NCBI GenBank assembly: GCA_963693315.1
Contig: OY856186.1
Span: 78,094,042-78,158,041, forward strand
Direction: 5' to 3'
Length of the DNA stretch: 64,000 nt
DNA from: Diogma glabrata
Taxonomy: Eukaryota; Arthropoda; Insecta; Diptera; Cylindrotomidae
How positions within the stretch are numbered: the stretch's first letter is position 1; each line of letters begins with the position of its first letter. The position numbers and the translations under genes were made by a program. Shown piece after piece: positions 24,601-39,600 of this stretch. A model generated the notes under the pieces. That model was given only the letters and a program-made list of their open reading frames with translations, did not search any database and was not told where the DNA came from.

Positions 24601-27600
24601 GCGTTTACGAGAAACACCCTTGCATATAGCGGCTCGTGTAAAAGATGGTGACCGTTGTGCATTAATGTTATTAAAATCTGGAGCAAACCCAAATTTAGCG
24701 ACCGATGATGGACAAACACCAGTTCATGTTGCTGCACGTCATGGTAATTTGGGAACATTAATATTACTCCTGGAAGATGGAGGTGACGCATTGTTTAAGT
24801 CGAATGTAAGGAAAAAGGGTTTAGATGGCAGCACATTCATTAGAGAAGAGCAACCCAAAGTAAAATCATCATTAATCACATTTTAGAATTTGTATTCATA
24901 TTATATTAAGTTCGCACATTTTTTATGCAAATCTAATTCTGGTCAAGGCACGCAAAACACACAATTGAATTAATATATTACTAATTAATATGGTTAAAGT
25001 GCTTACATTATTATTCGTATGTCAGCTTATGTGAATTATCTTCGCAGTTTTTTAAGGTATTTGTACAAATTTTTTTCTTTGATTCTTAACAGCAAAAATT
25101 AATTATAACTTCATCTTGTTCACATCTACTGTACACAAAACTATTATTTACATTCTTAGATCACATTAGATGAGCATTTTCTTATCATCTTTTTGTGGTC
25201 ATCTATCACTTTACTTATTTCCAGTGTTTTATATCAAACGAATATGTGTCTTTTCGGGGATTCCTCTAATTTTATTAAATTTTAGTTTCTTTACTTCGAA
25301 AAGGCACATTGAAATTATTAAATTGGTTTTAGTTTTCTAATAACATTCTTTTCTTTTCAAACTTCTAACTATTTCTTTCAAATCTACAATCGTAATAATC
25401 TAAAGGTTGGCGAAACTCCGTTACATCTTGCCTGTCGATACAGTCATCAAGAAATTGTCAAACATTTATTAGAAATTGTAAATACAAAGCATGGAGCAGA
25501 TATTTTAGCCAACTATATTAATACAACAAATGAAGATGGAGCGACAGCATTACACTTTGCATGTGGCGTGACCAAAGAAAATGTAACAGTTCCGAATTCG
25601 GATCGGGAAATTGTAAGCATTTTGTTAGATAAAGGTGCTGATGTTACTATTTATACAAAACAAGTGCACGAAACAGCGTTACATTATTGTGCTATTGCCG
25701 GCAATAATGATGTTCTAACAGAAATGATCCAACATATGTCTGCATCTGATATACAAAAATCATTGAATCGACAATCATCGATAGGATGGACACCTTTGTT
25801 AATTGCATGTTATCGTGGTCATATGGAGCTTGTAACAAATTTATTAACAAATCATGCTCGAGTTGATGTGTTTGATAACGAAGGGCGATCTGCTTTACAT
25901 TTGGCTGCAGAACGTGGTTTTTTACAGGTTTGTGATGCTCTACTAACACACAAAGCATTTATAAACTCAAAATCACGTGTTGGCCGAACCGCACTACATT
26001 TCGCAGCAATGAATGGATATACACATTTAGTTAAATTTTTAATTCGTGATCACAATGCGATGATCGATATATTAACTTTAAAAAAACAAACCCCTCTTCA
26101 TTTAGCCGCTGCAAGCGGTCAAATTGAAGTTTGTAAATTATTATTAGAATTAGGAGCAAGTTACGATGCAACTGATGATTTAGGACAAAAGCCAATTCAT
26201 GTAGCAGCACAAAATAATTTTTCTGAAGTTGCCAAATTATTTCTTCAACAACATCCTAGTTTAGTTATGGGAACAAGTAAGGATGGGAATACATGTGCAC
26301 ATATAGCAGCGATGCAAGGTTCTGTCAAAGTGATTGAAGAATTAATGAAGTTTGATCGATTGGGAGTTATATCAGCGAGAAATCGTTTAACCGATGCAAC
26401 ACCTTTACAATTAGCAGCCGAAGGTGGGCATGCAGATGTTGTAAAAGCATTGGTACGAGCTGGTGGATCGTGTACTGATGAAAACAAAACAGGTTTCACT
26501 GCCGTTCATTTAGCCGCACAGCATGGACATGGAACAGTTCTTGATGTTATGAAAAGCTCGAACTCCCTTCGAATTTCTAGTAAAAAGTTAGGTTTAACGC
26601 CTCTTCATGTTGCTGCATATTATGGTCAAGCAGATACAGTCCGGGAGCTTTTAAGTAGTGTTCCAGCAACTGTGAAATCTGAACCACCAACAGGAAGCTC
26701 TCTTGTACCTGAATTAGGAAGCGAATCCGGTATGACACCTCTCCATTTGTCTGCTTATTCTGGAAATGAAAATGTAGTTCGATTGCTGTTAAATTCAGCT
26801 GGTGTTCAAGTAGATGCAGCTACAACTGAAAATGTAATTTTATTTATATTTGAAGATATTTAATGGAAATTCTTTTATTAACTTTTGGTGTTATAGGGAT
26901 ACAATCCACTTCATTTAGCATGCTTTGGAGGACATATGTCAGTTGTAGGATTACTACTAAGCAGAGCTGCCGAACTTCTTCACAGTGTTGATCGTCACGG
27001 AAAAACTGGATTGCATATAGCAGCAATGTACGGACACTATCAAATGATGGAAATATTATTAGGACAAGGTGCGGAAATTAACGTTCCAGATAAAAATGGT
27101 TGGACACCGTTACATTGTTGTGCAAAAGCTGGACATTTAGATGTAGTAAAGTTATTAGTAGAATCTGGAGCATCTCCAAAAACTGAAACAAATTATGGAT
27201 GTGCTGCAATTTGGTTTGCAGCGTCCGAAGGACACAACGATGTACTTAAGTATCTAATGCATAAGGAACACGATACCTATAGTTTAATGGAAGATAAACG
27301 ATACGTTTATAACTTAATGGTAGTTTCGAAAAACCATAATAATAAACCGATTGAAGAATTTGTGCTTGTCTCACCGGCACCTGTAGACACAGCAGCCAAA
27401 CTTTCTAACATTTATATAAATTTATCATCGAAAGTAAGTTGGTCATTTAGGAAATACAACATCATTTTGAATTCTGTGTATTTTTAGGAAAAAGAGAGAG
27501 CAAAAGACTTGATTGCTGCTGGAAAACAATGTGAGGCGATGGCCACCGAACTATTAGCTTTAGCAGCTGGAGCAGATTCAGCTGGAAAAATCCTAACCGC

Positions 27601-30600
27601 TACTGATAGAAGAAATATGGAATTTTTAGATGTTTTAATTGAAAATGAACAAAAAGAAGTTATAGCACATACCGTTGTTCAACGATATCTCCAGGTAAAA
27701 AATAGGTAATTTTAATTGCCAAAACGTAGTCAAGTAATATATCTATTAATTTATTATCCCTTCTATTAATTTATAATTGTTGTACTGGTTGATACTCGAC
27801 ACTAAATGTTTCAAGTATCGACATCTTAATTTTATCAAAATAATAGTGTCATACAACAACATTTTACAAGAAGTTTTTAAATCGACTGTTTTTTCCAAAT
27901 CCACGAGTGACATAGTACACTTGATTGGTTTGTTTTTTTTCCAAGTTATGGAAGATAAACTGTTAATCAATTTCAGCCAAGGTGACATCTTAGGGGTGGT
28001 GGCGGATGAACTGTATTCAGTCAACGGTAGCGCCCTCAATATTAGCTGTGAAATAATCCTTGATGATGAGACGCTATTGCTTCCTTGAAGAAACGAGCCT
28101 TCATATAACTATGTGTGGGCTTTAATCATTAAGAAAGACATTGCGTCACAGGATCAAGGAATATGCAACCGGCTGGATTATTGGCAACTACATTTTTGTT
28201 TTGTTTCAGCAAATTTTTGTAAAACTTTGCTATTTACTTTCTAATTTACTTTTATTTTCTCTATTCTATCATAAAATATTGGCCTATGTCATATTTTATC
28301 AGTGATAGGATTTTTTGTTTAGTTATCCAATCTTTAACAAAAAATATAAAAAAACAAAAAAAGAAAGATTTACGTCCATTAACACCTTTGAACATATGTT
28401 GTTGTGGGACCTTGGTCTTAAAAGGTTTTTATGTGTTATTGTGACACATATTGTAATTCCTACTACACAACACATTTTATTAAAAAAAAAAAAAAAAAAA
28501 AAGCATAGTTCAGTTAGTTGAATTTTGCATTAAAGCCTTGTTTTGCTACAGAGTATGCTATTGCTGTAACGTGAGTTCCGATTAGGCTAGATCAATAAAA
28601 TGACACAATTGCTCAAATTTATTTTAGATTTTGATAACATTTTCATTCTAGATTTTAGTCAAAAGGCGTTTTTAAAGCAAAAGTATCTGATTGACACACA
28701 TTAGGCTCGCGAGCAGGAACTAGTTAGGGAAAGCCTTAATACAGTCTGGGCGTGATCATTACCAGAAAGGGCAAGCGATAATAGGGCAATCCGATGTGGC
28801 CCTATTCCAGGCCTGAATTAGTATACGCTTTTAGGGTTAAACTAAACTCATTTTATCTGGCCCTGATTTGGTTTTTCATATTGACCCCTAGTTGGGCAAT
28901 CTAATCAGTGCCTGATACAAAATACCTTACTCGGGTTTGCTCTATTTAATTTTATATGGCAAACTTGATCAGAGCTCGATTGGGCACAAGTATTACACAC
29001 ATGATCAGGGGCCAATCGCACTAGGGCAATCCTGATCAGGCCCTATTTGAGCCGTTAAAAATTTCTGCTCGGATTACAGCTGTTAATGGAAAAATTTAAG
29101 GCGTCGGATCCTGGAGCGGGCTAGCACTGTCTATTTTTTGTAATAATCAACACGTCTGCAATCGTGTCTGTGGCCTCTATCTTGATCGTAGAATGTCTAC
29201 CTTTGTCGGTTATTTTTCTGAGAGGATTTTAAGCTGCCCACGTAGATTTTCGGGTTCCATCAACGAGCTGCAGTTTGTCAGTGCTTCATGCGATTGCATA
29301 TTTAACGGGTTAAGAGTTTGGGTGAATTCCTAGAAGCACCCTCATTGCTAATATGGTGAAATGTAGTAATGTGCTAAAACCACTGACACTTCAGCACACA
29401 GTTCTTGTGTTTTTGAAAACATGCCCTGACGAAATAGCTAACTATGTTTTAAACCACTGAAATAATACTTCGTATGCAAGAATAAGTTTTATCGCTTTAT
29501 AGTTGTTTGTTCTATTAGAAAGGGCAAAAATCTATGATTTTCACCTATTGAGAAATATGTCACCCCTATTGTTAGTATTAGTTCTTTTATTTCACGATTC
29601 CATGTCATCGTTGTAGTGACGGAGGGGGGGTTACTCGTCCAGGTTCGTATATAATAGATGTGGTTTACGTCATATGGCATATCTTTCCATCCCGGCCACT
29701 TGTGTTTTGTTATTTATAACTTATTACAGTTAGTGTCAGAGGCTTGAAGCATATTAGACGGCAGCGCAAAAATAACATGTCTCCTATTGCTTTGTAATAA
29801 ACCTTTTTTATCTTTGGTCCCTGAATAAGATCGTTCTAGCACAGGGGGATCTTTAGTTTAGACCAACACTCATGTGGTTTTGGATTCTTTGAAGGGATTT
29901 GATTTGCGCTGATTGAAAGCCTTATGTAGACCTCAGCTGCATGCTTAGCTTTTCACTTTTGTTTTGAGTACAGTAGTGACGTAGTTCACTTATTTGTTAT
30001 CCAATTTAATTGAAAATGATGACTGAGATACTATCTGGTTCAATACAATAGTATCCTCTATGTTGATCTGGTTGATTGATTTGGTTTCTATCTCGTGTTT
30101 CTATAATTTTTATTTGGGATAGCAGTAAAGGAGAGCATTAAGTTATCCCGAGTGTGCTAAAAATTAGTTTAACCTTTAGTAATCTTCCAGAAACTTCTAT
30201 TTGTTCCAATACTTGAATTACTTAGTAGTTCTCTGTATTCATTTTATTTCAACGTGTTGAATCCTCTCAATATTGTCTCTTGTTTTTCAGACGTGTTATT
30301 TTAAAATAGTGGCCAAACGGTGAAACTCAATCAATATCTTTCTGTTTTTCCTTTCGTTTTCCCACATTCCTTGCTTTTCTTGTTGGCATGGTTCTCTTGG
30401 ATATGCAAACAGAGTTAGTAAAGATTATTTCATAAAATTTGCAATACATATATTCAACTAATTAAAAAAAGAAGCAATTCTCTTTATAAACGAAAACGAG
30501 TAAAAAATATCTTAACTTTATCTGCAAAATGTTTTAATTTTTTGGTAATGTTCAAACTTCATTTAGGCGAAAAACTTCATTATCGATACACTGTAAAATT

Positions 30601-33600
30601 ATCATACATAAAATAGTAGTTTTTGAATTGTATATAACATTCTGTTATATGTAGCTTTTGTAACATGTTATATGTGATTCGTGTCAGAATGTTTAGTTGA
30701 TATTTTCGTTTTGTATGAGAAAATGTCGATTGTTTGAAATTTCTTTATTTATCATCCCAAGTTTTAAGTTGCAATCGTGTAATTTTGACTAATTTTTTTT
30801 ATTTTTTTGTGGATTTGATAACTATGCAAGGCCCAAGGGGCTAAACGCAGTGACCAACTTGGCACATTCATTGAATAATATTGCTGTCACTGTCAATTGA
30901 TTCAATTTTATCCATCAATTCGTCTAATCTTCTCTTATATTCTCTTTTGAAATGAAAACCAAAAAATAGAAAGTTTTTAATATTTAGTAGCTGCTGTAAA
31001 CTGTAGAGTTGTCCAAACAGTTCCTGTTGCTGCTAGTCGATGATGAGATGAAGATGAGAAATTCAACTAAGTTGATTTGCAAAATGTTCCAAATAAATTC
31101 TTTGGATGATGATAGATCCTTGGATGTAATATGACAGAAATAAGTTGTTCCAATAAAATAAAATTGATTAAAGTACAGATAATTTTATTCTTTTAACTAT
31201 AACATTATATATCGAAAGATGAACAAATATAATAAACCAGTTCCAGAGATTTCTTGTTTTTGAATCGTTTTTAATTGTTTATCGAAATAAAGCAGACTGT
31301 ATTAAAATTTGACATTAGTAGATGGTTTGAAATATATCACCGCGAAAAGTGACAAATTATTTGTGTATGACTTTTGAATACATACGAAAAAACTTTATAA
31401 AAATAAATAAAACATTGACGTTTAGTTTCTTATAACTTTGGGAATACAAAATTTATTAGTACATACATTTCTTATTAAATTTTAAATTTTATCTAATTTA
31501 ATTACGTTGAAATTTTATTTAAAGTAGTGTCTTTAATAAGAAAATGGAGTTTCGCTACACTTCACTACAATAACAAATATGGTGTGTCAATGACAATATA
31601 ATAATAATTATTAAGTACGCGACATATAACAAACAGGCAACTTTTTTCTACTTCCCCCAGTAGTTGTTTTGTTATTTTGGTTTATGGTATGGTGGTCTCC
31701 ACTAATGGAATACATACCATATGTATAACGCAATGCCAGTGCGTAAGAAACTTTTTTTTATTTAATATTTGTTGGAAGTATTATTGTGAAATTATTGGAA
31801 CTATTTATTATTATGGAAATATTTATTATTTTGAAACTGAAATTTATCGCAACAACACTTCTCCCCTAGTTTCATGGAATATGAGACGATATAGAGAGAA
31901 GTATTGTGTCATAGCAAAAAGGTTTTATTTCAGCTCCTTGGTAAGCTCCTGCTAGGAGTTCGCGATCATAAGCGCTGTATTGCTGTTGCGACTCCTTAAG
32001 TCGTATAGAGAAAAAACTGAGTGTCCAACAATCGGTAATTTTTTGTTGATCCACCGCGCCAAGTGCTTTATCGGAAGCGTAGATTATTACGGCAAGATGG
32101 ACAGAGTGTGAGGGATGGGCCAGAGTTGTCGTCTCACTAAGTTGCCGTTTGCATAGTTGGAAGGCTTGAATGGCGTTTATAGACCATTGAATGACACGCT
32201 TTGGGTCTTCAGACTATTTAATCACGTTCATTTTCGACCCTATAAAAAATCATTTAGGATGGCTTGATTGCCACCACCGTAAGGAATGAATCTGCAGTGA
32301 GCACAGGAATGAATCCGGCCGCGTTGTATTACTTTTTTGGGACGTTCGCAACGATTAATAGCATCAACATCTTCAAAAGTAGATTTCAGAAAGTTAGAAA
32401 GAGCACTCGCTAACAGTTCTGAGATGTTATAGGTACTCCTCAAAGGTTTTAGAAGCAATAAAGAGGTTATCTATGCATATGAAGCAGAAATTCAGGTTTC
32501 TAACAAGCGAATGCATAAATCGTTGGAAAGATTGTGCAGCAAACGAGGCAGTTCTTTCGAAAAGAAATGTCGAGGACTATTAGACGGTGTTGGGAATGAT
32601 AGCCATCACATGTCGTCAAATGTGATGAGTCTAATCGGTTTTCGAAGAAGTCAAAGGAATTGAAGTGCTTGAGAAAATATTTACCCTCAGGATCGCCTTT
32701 TGGGCATCTCCCTTGAAGTAGTGATGGTAGTAGCAAATACAATCAAGTGTTTGAACTCGTGACCTGGACCGCGGTCGCTTGGGTTAGTGATTACATTAAT
32801 GAAAATTTTAATTGCGAAAATCCATTCGATCCTTGGATCTATTCCAATAATGATGAGAAGATTTTAAAAATTTTTGATGTTGAAGAAGCCGTGCTTTTAG
32901 ATTTTTGACTTGGTTAATGATCAGTCAGTGCCATAACATCAATTGAGGAAGAGGAAGAAGCGGTAGGATTAGAAATATTATTTATTTTTATTATTTTGAC
33001 AGGTGTAATTTACAGTTTGTATATTAGTGTGAAGAGATAGATGCTTGCTTAACTAGTTTGATGAGATCCATCACTTTATGACGGCCATTAAAAAGATGTA
33101 AAAGATTCAATTTAGTCCGATTATATTAGACTGAAAGGTCCAATATTTTTCATTTCCTTAAAAAGCTTCAAAGAAAATTAATGATTTTTGTTTAAGATTT
33201 GATTTTCATTGTTTTCTCTTATGAAAATGTTACTCCTTGAAGCATACTTCCTCTAAAAGAAAAAGTAAATACGAAATGATGAAATATTTTCGGTTTGAAA
33301 TTAATAAAATTGGCGCCCAGATGTACTAATTTTGGCTTTGAAACTTCCCAAATCCCAGGGTAGGACCATATGATAGAGATGCGGCAAAAATAAAATTTAA
33401 ACAAATATGAATTATTTTGGTGTCCCATCCTAAGTGACTAAGAGAGCTATAAGCAAAAGAAACAAATGGACGAGATAAAATTGCTGAAGTCTTTTTCAAT
33501 GATTTCCTAGCTGCCAGTCGTTACATAGCTCCACGTTGCACGTTGCACGCTTAACGCCCATCTCAAGAATATCATCCTTTATTCACAGAACTAGTCGGGC

Positions 33601-36600
33601 ATTGGAGAAGGTTTTATAGGCTTCACATTTGCATTTTAGGTTTTTCTTGGGTAAATTTGAGGAAACATTTACTAAAAAATTGAAGCGGTGTACTAGTTAG
33701 AGATAATTTAATCGATGACTTGCGCATAAAAAACTTACTTTTATAGAAAATAAACTTTTTTTTCACGATATCATTATACATATAAAATTTCTTCATGGAT
33801 CCACATTTTCGCCAGTTTTTTCTTGCAGAAATTTCTGTCAATATTATGGTTCACCCTAATTAGAGGTATAAGATAACTAAAAAAAGCGACATTTTGTAAT
33901 GAACACTGTGCATGTGAGATCACTATCAGGAACATTACAGGAATTGCGTGCCTTGAGATTTAAATTTCCGTCTAGTGCTGTCTGTGAGTTCGATTAAACC
34001 TTTCCTCAGTCCATCACAAATGCTGAATAGCACCCAAAAGTTTCGCAAAAAGACGGATATAAATTAGCAAAGAATAGAACTCTAGCGACCCCAACAATCA
34101 GAGAAACCACCACATCAAATATAATTATTACATTTAAAAATTAAAATGTTTTACTCGCCCACATTATTTGAATTTCATCCAACTCTTAATGCTTCCTTCG
34201 CTTCATGCGATTGTTTAATTTAAAATAATAATATCCAATGAGGCAATATAATAAAAATAAATTGTTGCGCCTGGTGTACCTACGATCGTTATATTCTAAA
34301 TAATAACATCCAATGATGCAATATAATCAAAATTAGTTGCGCCTTCTTATACGTGCGATTGTTGAACCAAAAATAATAATATCAATGATGCACTACTATA
34401 AAAATATCACTACTATAAAATTGTTGTTTTTTTTATTTATTAAATTACTTTTATATGTCAAAAACTCAACGAAAAACAGCAAAAAACTGAAAAAAGAGCC
34501 ACTGCACTTATGATTCCGCATGAATATAACGAACGATAAGAATTATGTAGACTGCGTAGAATCGGTAAAGTACCAATTTACCGCAGATGCCAGAAAGCAC
34601 TTAAGGAAAAATTACTTAACAATCTCTGTTGTTTAATGATATAAGTCGAAAACTACTCGTTGAACTTTAAAGAAATTTAGTACAAACGATGCGGCAATAT
34701 AATTTAACTAAATTACAAAAATTAAAATGTTTAAATTTTGTACATTTAACACAAAAAAATATTAAACAATAAAAATTGTGTGTTACCTACGCATACATGA
34801 CAAGTTTTAAAGGCCAGGGTGGCATCGTTTGAAATTGGTGCAGTGCAGTGCAGTGCAAAACAGGCAAAAGGTTACCCTATACTTTTTAAAACCAGTGAAA
34901 AGGCTTGTCCCAAACCCTGACGGAACTCAAAATCGAATAACTGGTCAGTTTTATGTGGTATATTTAATGGGGGCAAAAATGTCAATAAAAATTTGCAAAA
35001 AAAGTCAAGAAACTTTTTTAGGGAAACTTGTTGTCAAAAGTTTCTGCGAATGACAAATAAACTGAAACACATTAAAACAAACTGTGCTGAAGTTTGGACT
35101 TCGAATAACCGGTCTAAGAACGGCTGCATGTTTAGTGGATATTTTCGTTTTGTATGGAAAATCGATGATTGCTGTCCTTTTGTCTTAAATCAGTCAATAA
35201 ATAAGTTTACCCTTTGGATATCAAAGATATTGATAATATTAAGTCATTAATTTTAATTGGGTAGCGATTTTGTACCATTATCTCTCCTAGAGAGATAAAA
35301 GGAGAGATAAATTGTAATATATACAATTGTCTTTGATTGATTCATTTAAATTGTAAATATGTCACGTGTCCATAAATGTCACGTCGTGATTGGTTCGATT
35401 TGTATTATATTTGATTTTATCTTGAGGGGAAATTTGAGTGTGGGTATTTAGACTTTTTTTTAGTTTTTCCCAGGAGAGATAATTCTCTACACTAGAGAAA
35501 TAACAGGAGAGATAATGGTACAAAATCGCTACCTTGATATTGTAAAATAAAAAACTAATTCATTATATTTATTTTATTTTTAGGAAGTTTGGCGAGGAAG
35601 TTTAAATTGGAGCGCCTGGAGGACCTTATTATTACTAGTTGCGTTTATTGTTTGCCCACCTGTGTGGGTTGTTTTTACACTACCACTCGGCCACAAATAT
35701 AATAAAGTTCCGATAATCAAATTCATGTCATATTTAACATCACACATACATCTAATGCTTAATTTAATGGTTGTCGGTATTACACCAATTTATCCTGTAG
35801 TTAGACCAACCCTTGTACCATATTGGTATGAGTGGAGTCTGTTAATATGGCTAAGTGGTTTACTTTTATTTGAATTAACAAATCCAAGTGATAAATCTGG
35901 ATTAGGATCAATTAAGTTATTAGTATTAATTTTTGGTATGATTGGTGTAGGAGTTCATGTTGCCGGAGTATTTTTTGTTAATATTACATATTGGCCACCA
36001 TTGATGTATTGTCGAAACCAATGCTTCGCACTTTCATTTTTACTTGCTTGTGTACAAATTCTTGATTTCTTATCATTTCATCATCTGTTTGGGCCATGGG
36101 CCATTATAATCGGTGATTTGTTAAAAGATTTAGCTCGTTTTTTAGCTGTATTGGCAATTTTTGTTTTTGGATTTTCAATGCATATTGTTGCATTAAATCA
36201 ACCATTCCGAACATTGCGACCAGATGATATAACAAAACTGCCAAGAAAAGTAAAGGTTGCAGGATACTTTAGCGATGGTAAGTTACAATGATTATAAAAA
36301 ATATATATTTTTAAATAATTTTCCGATTTTCGTAATTAGAATGATATATAAATGATATTACAGACGACGTAATAAGGAAATTTTGAAAATAGTAAAACCT
36401 CGTTGTAATTACATTTGCAAAAATGTAAAAATGTATGAATTTTAAAATAATTTTTTTATTGTTACCGAAAAAACCGAATCGTATTGGATAAAATATTATG
36501 ACGAGGTTCTAAATTTCTAAACAAAATTGATCAAAACAAAAACAATTTTATTTTTTTTATAATAATCTTTAAAAATATCTTTAGCAAAACCAGAAAAATT

Positions 36601-39600
36601 AATTGTACAGACAAAACGGGAACTTGCAGCGTACAATGAAGATCGTTCGTTATATACGGACTATCGTAGAAAACATAGAGAAGATAGTAAGTTTTGATTT
36701 GATTTATTTTCAGTTTTTATTTATAATTTAATTTAAGTAAATTAATTAATTTTTATTTGTTTTTTTTTAAGTACTTTAAATTTATGGCCGAATTTATAAT
36801 TTTATTAGTTCTTTCTTCTTTTTTAATTTGTTCAATGTTAATTGGAAGTTAATATAATATTTATATAAAAAAAGTTAGTCAAAATTTAGGCCAAATATAT
36901 TTTAGTTTGAACATTAGTAACTATCAATCTATCTATCTGTCTGTCTAAGTTTCAATGTTGTTTTTAGAATGTCACATTCAATGTGTCACTTTTATTTTCA
37001 TTTTGTTTTATGTTTACTTCATCATTATTTATAGTTTTGGACTTCTAAAAAGTACAGGGAATATATGCCAAGTATACCCTTATCTAGATGGAGTAATTGC
37101 AAAATAATGTTTTTAGCTGTTCATTTTTATATAGAATTTTCTGATCCTCAGATCCCTGATACTATATTTTTCGGTGATTGCGATCGCTACACTACTCCCC
37201 CCTAGAAAAAATTTGCAGAAAAAAACGAGTGGGACCATTATTGGTAAAGAATAGATTAATCTACAGTTTATCGAATCATAGTCGTAGCTCTATGGTAATA
37301 TTGTTATTGTTAACTTTTCCAAATTACGTAGTCATTGAATTTTGCCAATTTTCATTGTTTTGGTGTGAAATCATCGTCAAGAATGAGTTGCCGGAATTCA
37401 CAGTGTAATATATTGTAATATATATTTTAAGAACATTCATCACCTAATTAAATTGGTATAATTTACTTAACCTTAACTACTATAGTTTTTGGTATAACGT
37501 TTTCACTTATAAACCACAATTTTTTAATTCAGTTATTTTTTAAGCACTAAGCAAATCAAATGACGTAAAAGTAAGTTGTAGTTTATCCAGATTTTGTTTG
37601 CAAATTTTTTTGCTTTGAATTTTGAACGCAACACATCGAGACCGGAGAAAATCCTCAGGATCTAGTCCCTAGTCTACAACAACGTTTTGGTAATATAAAA
37701 CATGTTACATATCCTTCCTTGTTAATTTGTCGGCTTCTTCGTTAGCTGGTATACTGGCACGATCAGGTATCCAGTAAACTGTAACGTGTTTATCATTACC
37801 ACGCTAGTTTAGCTTGCCGCATAGTTTCCAACTATTTTAGAGCTATCTGACAAGATAGATATTATAGATTTTATTTCTCTGAAAAAATCCAAAAATTTAC
37901 TTTCGAATTGAAATATTCAAATGATTTCTTTAATTACTTGAAACACGCACAAAATTCCTAATAATTCAAAATTCATTCAAAATTCATATCTAGTGAATTA
38001 AAAGTTCTGAGATAGCAATCCTCATGTTCTGCAAATGTCTTCTCAAGCTAAAATCTGCGTATCTTTTGATTTGAATTATTTCAGCATGGCAGACACTGGA
38101 GTCGATGCCCATTGGCTCAAATGCCCATTGGCATTTTTGTCCCGGTCCCAACCTCTTTCTCGTTTTTTTAACTATACGCGTACCATTTAATTACATCATT
38201 ACTCAGATGGGTACCTACTGGTCCCACCACCGGTCTCTGATTTGTTGTTTAACGGAGACCTGAGCTATCGGCTATCAGCTATCAGCGTTTTTACTTTTCC
38301 TAACTCTGTCTTCCCCTGATCTCACTAACTTGGTATACACCCACCTTTGGAAAGCTAGACCCCATGTTTTACTTACAAGATTTTTGCATACCAGCAGAGC
38401 TCTTATGGCTATGCTCACCTCCGTTTTCATGTCGTTTTAATAATCGAGTCGCTTTTGGTGATGGATTTTATGTTGAGTTTTCTTTTGTTGGTGAAGCACC
38501 TGTTATGTTTCGGCAAGGATTATTCTCAATTTAAGACTAAAACACACGATGTTTATGGATAATATTTATTTTATTATTTTCACGTTTTATTCACGTTCTA
38601 TGAACTTGATAACTTTCACATGACAATGAAGTGAAGTTAGCTACGCTTTTATTATGGTAGGTTTACATTTTGTTATACGTATTTACATACATAACAGTAC
38701 CACCACACTTTTACTCAGATTTAGTGTTAGTCCCACAGATTTCAACCATTTGTCTACCAGATCGTAGACTGTTAGGGACCGTAGGGGATCGTAGACTGTT
38801 AGACCTCTAGGGATAAAGTCTGTTATCCGCAAACCCAAAATATTTTATCCCCTGGCTACATATGATAATCAGAATTGCATGTATCACTTGACTACGCATA
38901 AGTGATGATAAAACCGCACACTTTAGACAACCTTCTGCAATGCGAAGACCGATTTTTCAAGCACCAGCTTTAGTTTTGACTGCTCAAGGCCTCAGCATCT
39001 TTTGTAGCATCAGTTGCAGTGCTGCGAACATTTTCTCAATTAGAGGCTTCTTGATCACTCCGTGTTAGGTGTGTCGTGCTAGTTGTCGAAGATCTTCAAT
39101 GTCAACAATAAATACGCAAATACCAACTGCATTGTTGCCACCCTCCTCTCTAATTCTTTAGTCAACTTGAGCAGTACGGTTTCCGTTGATCTTGCTGTTC
39201 TATACGCATGTTGACTATCTTGCAAAGGCGATCTTATCAAAGCACTAGTTCGTATATGGTTATCGATCACCTTATCCATCGTTTAAAAAAAATAAATGTT
39301 AAACTGATGAGTCTATGAGACTTCGGTTGGGTGACATTTTTCTTTTCTACTTTTGGAATTAATATCATTTTCGCCATTCTCCATGAAACTGGAATATGCG
39401 TAATTTCCAGTCTGCTTTTAAATATTCCCAGGAGGTGAGGTAACAAACACTTCTTAGCAGAAAAACGGTTCTGCGCAACTTGTCCTTCGTAAGCGTACCT
39501 CTAGTCTTCTCAGCGAAGTTTTATTCTCGGCAATGATAGGCGCTGCAAAGATAAAACCACCAAAGACTCTGAAGCTACTTGCTTTAACCCTACAAGTTTT

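Noticed and set aside
25692..26499. Minus-strand frames over the ankyrin exon
   Set aside because: They are shadows of the long + strand nompC exon, whose reading frame is conserved in detail.
28315..28521. Lysine-rich small protein ending in a poly-lysine tract
   Set aside because: The tract is the poly(A) tail of retroposon family A read as AAA codons.
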